Origin: an uncultured Collinsella sp.
GTDB lineage: Bacteria > Actinomycetota > Coriobacteriia > Coriobacteriales > Coriobacteriaceae
Assembly: GCA_958443615.1 (NCBI GenBank)
Contig: CAUCLI010000008.1
Location: 14,869 to 78,868 of the forward strand
Reading direction: 5' to 3'
Length of the DNA: 64,000 nt
The translations under genes were made by a program, and so were the position numbers. Below the pieces are notes generated by a model. That model was given only the letters and a program-made list of their open reading frames with translations. It had not been told where the DNA came from and did no database searches. Positions 1-9,852 of the stretch are shown here, piece by piece. Position 1 is the first letter of the stretch. Each line of letters opens with the position of its first letter.

Positions 1-1534
1 TCGACCGCGCACGGTCGACGGCATCGTGCCAGCCGGCGAGGCAGCGCGCGACATATTCCTGGCTTGCGCTGGGCTCGAATCGCTTGCCGCTGACGCGGTT
101 CTGCATGAGTTCGTCGAGGTCCTCCCAATACCCGACCGCGAGGCCGGCGAGATAGGCGGCGCCCAGGGCGGTGGTCTCGGTGTTCTCGGTCTGCACCACC
201 GGAATGCCGAGCAAATCGGACTGGAACTGCATGATGAAGTCGTTGCGCGACGCCCCTCCATCGACCGAGAGGCTCTCGAGCTTCACCCCGGCATCGAGTT
301 CCATGGCATGCAGGACATCGAAGCTCTGATACGCCATCGACTCGCATGCGGCGCGCACGATGGTCGCACGGTCGCTCGCCCCGGTGAGACCGCAGATGAG
401 ACCGCGCGCCTCGGGGTCCCACCACGGGGCGCCCAAACCGCTGAAGGCCGGCACGAGATAGCAACCGCCGTTGTCGGACAGGCTGTTGCAAAGGTCGGCG
501 GCGTCCTTCGCGGATGAGAGCAGGCCGAGCTTGTCGCGCAGCCACTGTATGGTCGCCCCGGCATGGAAGATCGAGCCCTCGAGCGCATAGGATATCTTTC
601 CGCCGTGGGCGATGCCGATGGTGGACACGAGGCCGCGCTCCGACGTGACGCAGGCGTCCCCCGTGTTCATGAGCATGAAGCAACCCGTGCCGTAGGTGTT
701 CTTGGTACACCCGGGGGTGAAGCAGCAGTGCCCGAACAGCGATGCCTGCTGATCGCCCGCGACGCCGGTGATGCAGGGCCCGTACGTCATGATCTCGTTC
801 GAGACGCTGCCGTAGTCATCTGAGCTCCATTTGACCTCGGGCAGCATCGAACGCGGGACGTCGAGCAAGCCGAGCAGCTCATCGTCCCATTCGAGCGTAT
901 GGATGTTGAACAGCATGGTGCGGCTCGCGTTCGTGTAATCGGTCGCGTGCACGAGCCCGCCCGTGAGGTTGTAGATGAGCCACGTGTCGATGGTTCCGAA
1001 CATGAGCTCGCCGGCATCGGCGGCGGCGCGCGCACCGTCCACGTTGTCGAGGATCCACTTGATCTTGGTGCCCGAGAAATACGGATCGGGCATGAGACCG
1101 GTCTTCGAGCGGATGGCGTCGCCCTTGCCCTCCGCGATGAGCGCATCGGTGATCCCGGACGTGCGGCGGCACTGCCATACGATCGCGTTGTGGACGGGCA
1201 TGCCGGAGTCGCGATCCCACACCACGGTGGTCTCGCGTTGGTTGGTGATGCCGATGGCAGCGATGCGGTCGGAATGGATTCCGCTCTTGAACTGAACCTC
1301 CATCATGACCGCGATCTGGGAGGCGAGAATCTCCATCGGGTCCTGCTCGACCCATCCGGGGCGAGGATAGAAGGTCTTGATGCGGCGCGATGCCTGGGCG
1401 ACGATGCAGTCGTACTCATCGACGATGACGGCGCGAACGGATGTGGTGCCCGAATCGAGCGCCATGATGTACCTACCGCCCATTGGGACGTACGAGGAAT
1501 CGACCTTGCTGAGATCTTTGAGGGTAACCGTCAT
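1..1534 (-). CDS. glpK: Glycerol kinase, 3' end cut by window edge
   Basis: ATP-dependent phosphorylation of glycerol to sn-glycerol 3-phosphate in the cytosol (FGGY sugar-kinase family). The reading frame is open from the ATG at 1534 to base 2, 511 codons, so only the last few residues can be missing. Visible family landmarks are ALDSGTTSVRA near residue 25 (phosphate-1 loop of the ASKHA fold), WVEQDP, TNQRET, WQCRRT and the GAPWWDPEARG block in the C-terminal half. The start is supported by AGGAAGG eight bases upstream. It gives about 20 residues more than is usual ahead of the core, so a start at an internal ATG (1483 or 1465) is possible. The gene stands alone at its 5' side, and the 241 bases up to the next gene hold no convincing promoter. 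Confidence 0.95.
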   Translation of the reverse strand, partial: MTVTLKDLSKVDSSYVPMGGRYIMALDSGTTSVRAVIVDEYDCIVAQASRRIKTFYPRPGWVEQDPMEILASQIAVMMEVQFKSGIHSDRIAAIGITNQRETTVVWDRDSGMPVHNAIVWQCRRTSGITDALIAEGKGDAIRSKTGLMPDPYFSGTKIKWILDNVDGARAAADAGELMFGTIDTWLIYNLTGGLVHATDYTNASRTMLFNIHTLEWDDELLGLLDVPRSMLPEVKWSSDDYGSVSNEIMTYGPCITGVAGDQQASLFGHCCFTPGCTKNTYGTGCFMLMNTGDACVTSERGLVSTIGIAHGGKISYALEGSIFHAGATIQWLRDKLGLLSSAKDAADLCNSLSDNGGCYLVPAFSGLGAPWWDPEARGLICGLTGASDRATIVRAACESMAYQSFDVLHAMELDAGVKLESLSVDGGASRNDFIMQFQSDLLGIPVVQTENTETTALGAAYLAGLAVGYWEDLDELMQNRVSGKRFEPSASQEYVARCLAGWHDAVDRARS

Positions 1535-1775
1535 CGAAGGGGCCTTCCTGAACAAATCCCCCCGCATGAACGGCGGGAGGCGCAAACGGCTGCCCTCAAA
1601 TTGTGTCACGCGCCATCCGCTCTGAGGTGGGATGAAGATACCTGCCCGATAGACGGGGTAACTGGTCGGTTAATGAACGATTTTCTCAGGTAAAAGGCAC
1701 CTGCGATCCCGACCGCCACAAATTGGACACCTGTAACCGAACTTGAGATCACGCCCATCGGAAGGTCGGGGCATC

Positions 1776-2435
1776 CTACCCTTCCCGAACCGAGGTCAAG
1801 GCGGCGCGGATATCTTCTTCCGCCAACGCGCCCTGACGCAAGACGACCGGCATCCCCTCGCGAAACGCCACGATGGTCGACGCATCTCGGCACGGCGTCT
1901 CCCCGGCGTCGATGGCGACATCGACGCCCTCGAGGATGCGCCCCTCCACGGCATCGAACGACGCCGGCGCCGGTTGCCCGTGGGTATTCGCCGAAGTCAC
2001 CGCCAACGGGGACGAGCACCGCGCGACGAGGTCCCCGATCACGGGCGAGGCGGACGCCCTCAGCGCCACCGTGCCGTCTGCGGCGCGCATGAACTCCGGG
2101 ACATTGTCCGCCGCCGGAACGACCAGCGTGAGGGCGCCGGGCCACAACTTCTCCGCCAGCGTGCGCATCTGACGGGGCACGTTCTTGCCATAGCGTTCGA
2201 GTGCGGCCGGGCCATCGACCAACCACGGCACCGTCTGAGTGAGTTCGCGCCGTTTGAGGGTGAAAATGCGCCCATAGCCCGTCTCGGGACCCGGGATGCC
2301 CCGGCTTGCCGCGAATGCGGATACCGCGACCCCAACGCCGTAAACCGTCTCAGTCGGCACGAGCGCGAGGCCTCCCGCAGCGAGACACTCCGCGGCAGGA
2401 CCGAGGTCCTCCCGAGCGCTGATGATATCCGTCAC
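1776..2435 (-). CDS. Threonylcarbamoyl-AMP synthase (TsaC/Sua5 family)
   Basis: Makes threonylcarbamoyl-AMP from threonine, bicarbonate and ATP for the t6A modification of ANN-decoding tRNAs. The 219-residue product is the short TsaC/YrdC-like form. It shows the family hallmark PTETVYGVG near residue 27, a basic KRR segment after it, KLWPGALTLV in the middle, and SPLAVTSANTHG for the nucleotide-binding loop. The start is a GTG preceded by GGGGAAGGGG. It lies 15 bases after the aminotransferase gene and is last in the order prmC, malY-like, sua5. Linkage of prmC and sua5 is a common translation-quality arrangement. Confidence 0.9.
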   Translation of the reverse strand: MTDIISAREDLGPAAECLAAGGLALVPTETVYGVGVAVSAFAASRGIPGPETGYGRIFTLKRRELTQTVPWLVDGPAALERYGKNVPRQMRTLAEKLWPGALTLVVPAADNVPEFMRAADGTVALRASASPVIGDLVARCSSPLAVTSANTHGQPAPASFDAVEGRILEGVDVAIDAGETPCRDASTIVAFREGMPVVLRQGALAEEDIRAALTSVREG

Positions 2436-2450
2436 GATGCGCCCCTTCCC

Positions 2451-3668
2451 CTACTCTGCGAACACGTACGCGCTCAGGCGCTCGAGCGCCTCGCGCAGGC
2501 GAGCCGTCGGCAGCGCCAGATTGATTCGGATCGTCGACTCGCCGCCGAACGGCCGCCCATCTTGCCACAGCACGCCGACCTCGACGCCAGAGCGCAACAG
2601 CTCGTCGATGCCCATGCCGCGAGCGGCGCACCAGCCCCCGCAATCCAAGAACAGCATGTACGTCCCCTGCGGTCGCGCGAAATCGATACCCGATATCCCC
2701 TCGAAGAACTCCGAGGCGACCTGCGCATTGCGTCCGAGCACCTCGCGCAGCTCATCGACCCAAGCAGAACCCTCCTCGCTGTAGGCCCCCAAAAGCGCAT
2801 GCATGGAGAGCACGTTTTGCATGTCGTAGTGCGACAGGCTCGCCTGTTTGGCCAAGCGATCCCGAAGCCACGGATTGTAGACGATGCGGTAACTCCCGAT
2901 AAGGCCAGCGAGGTTGAACGTCTTGCTCGGGGCGTACAGCGCGACGGTCCGCATCCGCGCGTCGTCGCTCACGCTCTGCGTGGGGATGTGGACGTTGTCC
3001 CCCAAGACGATATCCGACCAGATCTCATCCGAGATAACGTAGACGTCGTACTTCCGGAACAGCTCCATCGCCCGCTCGAGCTCCCAGCGCTCCCACACGC
3101 GCCCCGTCGGGTTGTGAGGCGAGCACAAGATGGCCGCGTGGATCTCCCTCGTTGCGAGCCTGCGCTCCATGTCCTCGTAGTCCATGCGCCACACGCCCTC
3201 GGCGTCGCGCTGCAGCCAACTTGCCACCAGGTCATACCCCGCATTTTTAAGCGTGTTGGTGAATCCGGTGTAGGTCGGGGCATGGACGAGCACCTTGTCC
3301 CCACGTGAGCACAACACGGCGAGGGCGTTGGCGACACCGCCGAGAACCCCGTTCTCATAGCCGATATGCTCGGACCCCAGCCCTACGACCCCGTTTCGAC
3401 GCTCATGCCACCAGGCGATGCGATCGTAATACTCCCGCGGATACTCGTAATACCCGAAGCATGGGTGCTCAAGCCGCTCTCGCATGGCGCGCAACACCGA
3501 AGGTGCGGTGGCAAAACCCATGTCGGCAATCCACATGGGAATGGCATCGAACCCATCTCGCACAGCGGTGTCGACGGGCCCCAATGAACCGCCCGCGATC
3601 GCCGCTGCCGCGTCCGCCGCAATCGAATCGCATCCCGCACGGTCGATGACATCGGTGAAATTGAACAT
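2451..3668 (-). CDS. MalY/PatB-type PLP aminotransferase (cystathionine beta-lyase-like)
   Basis: Fold-type I pyridoxal-phosphate enzyme of the MalY/PatB branch. Members cleave cystathionine or related C-S bonds and some moonlight as regulators; the real substrate here is not shown. The N-terminus MFNFTDVIDR matches the family opening, followed by PMWIADMGF. CSPHNPTGRVW carries the PLP-contacting Asn, YVISDEIW the pyridine-ring Asp, and YAPSKTFNLAG the Schiff-base Lys. I prefer the ATG at 3668 because of family alignment and a GGAG seven bases upstream. An in-frame ATG at 3680, three bases after the prmC stop, would add four residues. Cotranscribed with prmC. Confidence 0.88.
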   Translation of the reverse strand: MFNFTDVIDRAGCDSIAADAAAAIAGGSLGPVDTAVRDGFDAIPMWIADMGFATAPSVLRAMRERLEHPCFGYYEYPREYYDRIAWWHERRNGVVGLGSEHIGYENGVLGGVANALAVLCSRGDKVLVHAPTYTGFTNTLKNAGYDLVASWLQRDAEGVWRMDYEDMERRLATREIHAAILCSPHNPTGRVWERWELERAMELFRKYDVYVISDEIWSDIVLGDNVHIPTQSVSDDARMRTVALYAPSKTFNLAGLIGSYRIVYNPWLRDRLAKQASLSHYDMQNVLSMHALLGAYSEEGSAWVDELREVLGRNAQVASEFFEGISGIDFARPQGTYMLFLDCGGWCAARGMGIDELLRSGVEVGVLWQDGRPFGGESTIRINLALPTARLREALERLSAYVFAE

Positions 3669-3683
3669 TGTCGGCTCCATCGA

Positions 3684-4853
3684 CTATCCCACCAACGCGA
3701 GGACGATACGGGGGCGACCGGTGAAATCCTCGACGACGCGGACATCGCGCATGCCGGCAGAGCGACACAGCTCGGCGGCGGCATCCAAATGGCCCTCGTA
3801 AAGCTCGCACGCGAGCAACCCGCCCGGACGCAGCATGTGCGGAGCGGCCTTGACGAGCCTGCGGAAGATGTCGAGGCCATCCACGCCGCCATCGAGCGCC
3901 AGTGGCGGCTCGAAGTCGGCGACCTCGTGCGGCAACGACCCCATGACGGCGGAGGGAATATAGGGAGGATTGGAAACCAGCACGTCAAACGTTCCCCACT
4001 CGGTCTCGCGGTTGAGCGGCGACACGAGATTTCCCAGGCGCACATCGACGTCGGCGGGCGAAATGCCCAGCGCATCGCGATTGCGGATGCTCAGGTCGAC
4101 TGCGCGGGGCTCGATGTCGATTGCGACGCACTGGGCACGCCCCAAGCGCTCAGACGCAATGGAAAGCGAGATGCAACCCGTACCGCACCCAACCTCGAGA
4201 ACGCGTGCACAGCGAGCCTGATCCGGCTCCCCATCCTGAGCAGGGGCGCCCTCGGAGAACTCGTTCTCTTCGACAGACGCGGCACCCGATACTCCCGCGC
4301 CCCCTTCGGCGTCATCGGCAGCCTCAATGGTTCCCTCGCCGTCCTCAAGCGTGTCGAAGTCATCGTCACGCAGTTCGCGCTCGACGACGGGCACCCCATC
4401 CTTTTCCTTTGCCGCAGCGATCTCGGCCTGCAGGGCGGCCTCGACCTCGGCGTTCCAAGGCAGCTCCACACGCCCGCGCTCGACTGCGGGCGCAGCTCCG
4501 ATGACCTCTCGATCGAGATAGGCCAAGACCTCTTCGACCAACAGTTCGGTCTCGGGCCGCGGGATGAGCACGCCGGGCTCGCACATCACATCGATCGTGC
4601 GGAAACTCGTCTCGCCGATGATGTACTGCAGCGGCTCGCCCTTCGCGCGGCGCACGACGGCCGTGTGCATCGCGGCAAGTTCCTCGCTCGACATCGGCTT
4701 GTCGAAGTTCACGTATATCTCGGTGCGCGAGAGCCCGGTCACACCCGACAGCAGCCATTCGGCGGACAGGCGCGGCCGCTCATCGCCCCGGTCCTTCAAG
4801 TAATCGCGCGTCCAGTCCAGGCAGCGCCTGATGGTCCACGTCTCGTTCGCCAT
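3684..4853 (-). CDS. prmC: Release factor glutamine methyltransferase with a long insertion
   Basis: Methylates the Gln of the GGQ motif of peptide-release factors, using S-adenosylmethionine. Residues 1-116 are the helical substrate-binding domain (GEPLQYIIG, PRPETE). The SAM motif VLEVGCGTGCISL is at 218-230 and the catalytic NPPY at 295-298. The protein is 389 residues against about 280 in most bacteria. The excess is residues 117-213, an acidic Ala/Glu/Asp-rich stretch placed exactly between the two domains, so both folds stay intact. The ATG follows GGAGGCCACC. Its likely substrate, prfA, is the next gene upstream on the same strand, but a terminator separates the two. Confidence 0.92.
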   Translation of the reverse strand: MANETWTIRRCLDWTRDYLKDRGDERPRLSAEWLLSGVTGLSRTEIYVNFDKPMSSEELAAMHTAVVRRAKGEPLQYIIGETSFRTIDVMCEPGVLIPRPETELLVEEVLAYLDREVIGAAPAVERGRVELPWNAEVEAALQAEIAAAKEKDGVPVVERELRDDDFDTLEDGEGTIEAADDAEGGAGVSGAASVEENEFSEGAPAQDGEPDQARCARVLEVGCGTGCISLSIASERLGRAQCVAIDIEPRAVDLSIRNRDALGISPADVDVRLGNLVSPLNRETEWGTFDVLVSNPPYIPSAVMGSLPHEVADFEPPLALDGGVDGLDIFRRLVKAAPHMLRPGGLLACELYEGHLDAAAELCRSAGMRDVRVVEDFTGRPRIVLALVG

Positions 4854-4981
4854 GGTGGCCTCCGTCCCTCGTATTGCATAGCCGCGATTCTACGGCACGG
4901 CACGTGCACCGCCCGCCAGAACGCTGAATTACAGTATTTCCCGTCCAAATTCGGCACGTCTGTCCAAAACCTGTCCACCTG

Positions 4982-5016
4982 AAAAACGGGCCGCCGTCCC
5001 GAAGGACGACGGCCCG
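4982..5016 (-). terminator. Rho-independent terminator of prfA
   Basis: Thirteen-base arms (4987-4999 and 5004-5016, one mismatch) close on a CGAA tetraloop. On the minus strand they are followed by five T. It sits 77 bases after the prfA stop and isolates prfA from prmC. Confidence 0.88.
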
Positions 5017-5092
5017 GACAGGCGCGCTTGTAGTCGAAACTCCTCGATCTGCGCCATCCGCGCAATCCGAGACCCGACGGCTGAGAACCCGC

Positions 5093-6160
<1,068 letters not shown>

Positions 6161-6239
6161 GATTGCTCCTTATGCGTTGGATTTGGCGAAATGCGTAAAG
6201 GGACCCGTCGCGATGCGGCGGGCGATGCGTCAAACGTAG

Positions 6240-6266
6240 CTAGAGCTTGTCGAGCGCGATGTGCAT
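6240..6266 (-). CDS. Eight-codon open frame (possible leader peptide) ahead of prfA
   Basis: ATG-led frame encoding MHIALDKL and a TAG stop, with a textbook AAGGAGG six bases upstream. It lies between the candidate prfA promoter and prfA (79 bases before its start). The Shine-Dalgarno sequence can pair with CCTCC located just upstream, forming a small hairpin. It may be a translated leader or a remnant of a lost upstream gene. No function can be assigned. Confidence 0.35.
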   Translation of the reverse strand: MHIALDKL

Positions 6267-6291
6267 GCTTCCTCCTTGTTGTTGGAGGTTA

Positions 6292-6321
6292 ATGATACCC
6301 AACCTGCGAAAGCGCGTGCAA
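6292..6321 (-). promoter_or_regulatory. Sigma70-type promoter of prfA
   Basis: On the minus strand TTGCAC (6316-6321) and TATCAT (6292-6297) are separated by 18 bases. Transcription would start near 6286 and include the eight-codon frame and prfA. Confidence 0.6.
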
Positions 6322-6341
6322 CGCCGCGGTAAAACGGACAT

Positions 6342-6378
6342 GAAAAGCGCCCGTCTCACCTGGAGGCGGGCGCTTTTC
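6342..6378. terminator. Bidirectional terminator-like hairpin
   Basis: Twelve-base perfect arms (6342-6353, 6367-6378) whose outer ends are A-rich on one side and T-rich on the other, so it can stop transcription from either direction. It probably ends the epimerase transcript. A second hairpin, arms 6427-6439 and 6448-6460, 13 of 13 paired, lies between it and the epimerase stop. The whole 6267-6562 stretch otherwise holds only the prfA promoter. Confidence 0.65.
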
Positions 6379-6562
6379 GACGCAATGTGGCAGGACGGGC
6401 GCGAGATACGGACGACTTGTCCAACGGGCCATCCCGCCGCGCGCAGGCGGCGGGATGGCCTCGCGGGAAGGCCGTCTCACGGTGCGTGGCAGGGCGAGCC
6501 CCTTCATGCGGCGGCGGGCGCGCGGGGCGCCCGATGCGTCGCCGCGATACCCCAAGCAGCCC

Positions 6563-7459
6563 TTAAAGCGCCGTCATGCTGAAGGAGAACTCGCGCGTCT
6601 CGCCCGGGGCGATGACCGTGATGTTGCGCTTGTGCTCGAACACGTCGTCCTCGCTGGTGAGGGTGGCATGGCCGGTCCAGGGCTCGAGCGCGATGAACGG
6701 GGAGTTGCCCTGGCACGCGGACCAGATGCCGATGTACTTGAAGTCCGCGAAATCGACGCGCACACCGCGGCCGCTCTTGGTGCCGCGCAGGGTCAGGGTG
6801 CCGCCGGGGACGTCCGTGAGCATGACGGCATCATGCGCGAACAGCTCGCGGGTGACGGGAAGGACGTCGGTGTCCTCAACCGGGGTGGACGTCTCGTCGA
6901 ACGTGAGCAGGCCGCCGTCGGCGATGCGCGGGGCGACGCAGGTCCAGGGCTCGGCGAACTCGATGACGTAATCCTCGAAGGCCTCGTCTTCGGTGCCGGG
7001 GGCGGGCACGTTGAACGCGGGGTGACCGCCCACGGAGAAGGGCAGGTCGACCTCGCCCGTGTTGGTAACGGCGAAGGTCTGGGTGAGCGTGGCCTCACCC
7101 GTGATGGCATAGGTCATGTTGAGTTTGAAGTGATACGGGTAGGCCTCGAGGGTCTCGGGCGTATCGGAGAATTCGAAGGTCACCGCGGAGCCGTCCTCGG
7201 CCACCTCGGCGATGCGGTGCTCATTGATGCGGGCGAGGCCGTGGCGGGGCATGCGGCACGGACCCTGCTCGCTTGCAGCCTCATCGCCGCGCAGGGAACC
7301 GATGATGGGGAACAGCACCGGGGCGTGCTTGCCCCAAAACGTGGGATCCGCCTGCCACAGATACTCGCGACCGTCGAGTTCGAAGCTCGTGAGCTCGGCA
7401 CCCATGGAGTTGATTCGAGCGGTGAGGCCGCCCTTGGAGATGGTCGTGACAGCAGACAT
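6563..7459 (-). CDS. Aldose 1-epimerase family protein (LacX-like)
   Basis: A 298-residue galactose-mutarotase-fold protein. Such enzymes interconvert alpha and beta anomers of aldoses; the sugar specificity of the LacX branch is uncertain. Landmarks are GREYLWQADPTFW, APVLFPIIG, HGLAR (His), FSVGGHPAFN (conserved His) and the acidic ALEPWTG towards the C-terminus. The start at 7459 has AAAGG at good distance and begins the family-typical SKGGLTARI segment. The open frame continues 81 codons further upstream, but that part is spurious because it lies in the 151-bp repeat. Monocistronic. Confidence 0.85.
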   Translation of the reverse strand: MSAVTTISKGGLTARINSMGAELTSFELDGREYLWQADPTFWGKHAPVLFPIIGSLRGDEAASEQGPCRMPRHGLARINEHRIAEVAEDGSAVTFEFSDTPETLEAYPYHFKLNMTYAITGEATLTQTFAVTNTGEVDLPFSVGGHPAFNVPAPGTEDEAFEDYVIEFAEPWTCVAPRIADGGLLTFDETSTPVEDTDVLPVTRELFAHDAVMLTDVPGGTLTLRGTKSGRGVRVDFADFKYIGIWSACQGNSPFIALEPWTGHATLTSEDDVFEHKRNITVIAPGETREFSFSMTAL

Positions 7460-7642
7460 GGCAAAACCTTTCAGTCGAAGACAGGGCGGCGCATTCGCGC
7501 CGCCTGCGGGCAAACAGCCGAGGGTCGCCGACCCGCCGGCGACCGGATGCGGCATTATCGGTTCCATTATCCCCCGTTTGAGACCCCGATGGGAGACTTT
7601 GATGCGCTTTGGCTCCCTTTCGTCGTGCCTGCGCGCATTGGG

Positions 7643-7793
7643 TCGAAGTTTTGCAGCAGTTTTTACGGCCTTGCAAAGTAGATCGGGCTTTTGCCCCAAC
7701 AAAACACAAGGTCAGCGGTTCGCCCATTTTTGGCCTACTCGCAAAACCGCTCAAAACTGCTGCAAAACTTCGACCCAAGCCCTATTGGCACCG
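7643..7793. repeat. 151-bp direct repeat, copy 1, with palindromic ends
   Basis: Identical over all 151 bases to 9507-9657. The first 131 bases (7643-7773) begin and end with a perfect 21-base inverted repeat starting TCGAAGTTTTGCAGC. Pairing continues imperfectly inwards, so the single strand could fold into one long hairpin. It contains no gene of its own. The sequence after it (about 7827-7865) resembles a diverged copy of the repeat's own tail. Confidence 0.95.
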
Positions 7794-8164
7794 GAAGCGA
7801 TGCGCGGGATGTCCACCCCCCCCCCCGCCGCAGCTTCGACCCACGCCCCACTGGCGCTCGGGGCGGAGCACCGAAGAGACTTCTACCCCTTTCGTTCGCA
7901 ATGTCCCCGTGATCCCGTGCCGCATCGACCAGGTGATATGAGCCGTTCGATATGTGCTATCGAAATCCATCGCAAGTGCATGCCCCCCTCGAACGTTTGC
8001 ATACAGAGTCGCAACTCGTCTCTCAGGGATAAACCGTCGCTACTCCCTGTGAAACCTGACTTCAGTCTGACCAGATTATGACTGGTTTTGCAAATTTTCT
8101 TCCCAGGTAGAGCGCATAATTTGAATATCCTATGACTCCTTGAACAACGTGATAGCGTCTCACT
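7794..8164. other. Gene-free stretch before the nuclease-like gene, with an 11-C tract
   Basis: 371 bases without a supportable gene. It holds an uninterrupted run of 11 C at 7816-7826 and a diverged tail of the neighbouring repeat. The last 150 bases are more AT-rich than the surroundings. No ribosome-binding site precedes the ATG at 8165. A TAGCGT at 12 to 7 bases before it would suit a leaderless start, but this is weak. Confidence 0.6.
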
Positions 8165-9433
8165 ATGGCTGCGATTCTCTTTGGCATATCGGCTCTTGAA
8201 CTTCATTGCACTCCTCCGGACGCGTGCGACTTCGCGACGGAGGAGTCGCTGATTCACGGCGAGAATCCCTGCGCTTCCGCAGAGGACCCCCACCCCTCCA
8301 CGCGTCTTCCCGAGGCCGCCCGTGCAAACGCGCCGGATTTTGCCCGCATCATCGATCGTCAGTTCAATGGCGTACTCATCGGCGTATCGAAACCGTTCCA
8401 TATCATCGACCCCCATGCGACCCGCGGACGATACACCGACTTCGTCATTCACTCGTCAAATGTAAAGACGGGAGAACTCATCCCCATCGCAGACGGCCTT
8501 TACGTGACCACACCCGAGCGCACCATCCTCGATTTGTGCCGAGATCACAGCACGGGCGCCATCGCCGCCCTCATGTGCGAGATGTGCGGACTGTACACGA
8601 CCGTCCCGAACACCGAGCGGCTCACGGATACCCTTGATGCCCTCTCAGGCAAAAGAGAGGTAAATCGCTCTAAAGCGAGGCGATCCGACCTTTCTCATTC
8701 CAGCACAGCCAATGTCGGGTCAAAACCCGATCGCGTGCCCTACGTTGCGGCATTTCTCGATACCAACGGGATGCGCTGCGACTTTTCCAACATGAAAGAC
8801 GCCTGGACCCCCTGCATCGGAAGAAACGGCAAACGCACATCGCTGTGGAAACGCCCGCCACTTTGCACGATCGATTCCCTCATAGCATGCGCCGAGAACA
8901 ATCGACGAACACCCGGCATCCAACGCTTTCGTAAGGCCCTTCGATACGTTGTCGAGGGATCGGGCTCGCCCGCCGAGACGATCTGCGCGATTCTCATGGG
9001 ACCCAACAGGCGCCTCGGACAAGAAGGGTTGCCCCCGGCCCAACTTAATCGCCGTGTCCGACTCGATGATGTATCGGCGTCGTCCCTGGGCCAGGAAACG
9101 TGCGTCGTCGACATCCTTTGGACGAAGGGCGCGCAAATTCGACCCGGATGCGCCGTGGAAGTCGAGGGCGCCGCTTTCCACGACGACTCGAAAATCGATC
9201 CAAGTAAATTGCGCGGGACAAACGCCGACTCCGCCCGAAGGGCGACGCTCGCGCATATGGGTCTCGACGTGGTAACGATAGCCTGGTCCCAACTCGAAAA
9301 TCTCGAGCAGTGGGATACGGTCGTAGACCTTATATATAAGAAGCTCGGAATTAAGCGCATCCCGCTCGACGTCAACTGCCTCATGCAGAGGGAGCAGCTC
9401 CATCACGAGCTCATGCATACCGGCATCCATTAG
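8165..9433 (+). CDS. AbiEi-like N-terminus with Vsr/DUF559-like nuclease domain
   Basis: 422 residues, biochemical role unknown. The N-terminal part (ILFGISALELH, later GLYVTTPERTILDLCR) resembles the AbiEi-type antitoxin/regulator half seen fused to nuclease-like domains. The C-terminal third has the pattern of the Vsr/DUF559 branch of the PD-(D/E)XK fold: GSPAETI, then VDILW, VEVEGAAFHDD, an Arg, and MGLDVVTIAWSQL. It is a distant paralogue of the gene at 38343 and lies between two identical 151-bp repeats. Translation start is uncertain. GC content is lower in its flanks than in neighbouring housekeeping DNA. The domain calls are by motif only. Confidence 0.7.
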   Translation: MAAILFGISALELHCTPPDACDFATEESLIHGENPCASAEDPHPSTRLPEAARANAPDFARIIDRQFNGVLIGVSKPFHIIDPHATRGRYTDFVIHSSNVKTGELIPIADGLYVTTPERTILDLCRDHSTGAIAALMCEMCGLYTTVPNTERLTDTLDALSGKREVNRSKARRSDLSHSSTANVGSKPDRVPYVAAFLDTNGMRCDFSNMKDAWTPCIGRNGKRTSLWKRPPLCTIDSLIACAENNRRTPGIQRFRKALRYVVEGSGSPAETICAILMGPNRRLGQEGLPPAQLNRRVRLDDVSASSLGQETCVVDILWTKGAQIRPGCAVEVEGAAFHDDSKIDPSKLRGTNADSARRATLAHMGLDVVTIAWSQLENLEQWDTVVDLIYKKLGIKRIPLDVNCLMQREQLHHELMHTGIH

Positions 9434-9506
9434 GCCGCCATCAGGCTGCCGTCAAGACGGGAAAGCGCTTCGAGTTCTGGGGCCAGTCGCCGGGGCCCCT
9501 CGACCC

Positions 9507-9657
9507 TCGAAGTTTTGCAGCAGTTTTTACGGCCTTGCAAAGTAGATCGGGCTTTTGCCCCAACAAAACACAAGGTCAGCGGTTCGCCCATTTTTGGCCT
9601 ACTCGCAAAACCGCTCAAAACTGCTGCAAAACTTCGACCCAAGCCCTATTGGCACCG
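9507..9657. repeat. 151-bp direct repeat, copy 2
   Basis: Exact second copy of 7643-7793 in the same orientation, 1,713 bases further on, starting 73 bases after the nuclease-like gene's stop. It has the same 21-base inverted ends (9507-9527 and 9617-9637). Confidence 0.95.
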
Positions 9658-9780
9658 AGGGCGGAACATCGGGAGCGCATTTTCCGCCCGATTGCCAAAG
9701 ATTGACCACCTCGATTACTGAAGGCAGCCATAATTTTTTGAAATCGGTTGCTAAAGTTGGGTTCCTTATTATTCGGTACC

Positions 9781-9809
9781 TTGACTATAAATTGAACGCG
9801 TCGTACGCT
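9781..9809 (+). promoter_or_regulatory. Promoter of the marR-exporter operon
   Basis: TTGACT (9781-9786), 17-base spacer, TACGCT (9804-9809). A start near 9816 leaves a leader of about 37 bases. The AT-rich block from 9700 to 9800 upstream could act as an UP element or bind the MarR product. No clean operator palindrome is visible. Confidence 0.6.
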
Positions 9810-9852
9810 TTTCGAACATCACTGTAGAAAACGAGATCGTAAGGAGGAACAC

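Noticed and set aside
1743..3308. 521-codon plus-strand frame opposite sua5 and the aminotransferase
   Set aside because: Both minus-strand genes have full sets of family motifs; the plus frame has none.
6563..7702. Longer epimerase with 81 extra N-terminal residues
   Set aside because: The extension is the translation of the intergenic 151-bp repeat and lacks a start signal.
7883..8452. 189-codon minus-strand frame over the start of the nuclease-like gene
   Set aside because: No motifs; the plus-strand gene has a paralogue in the same window which supports it.
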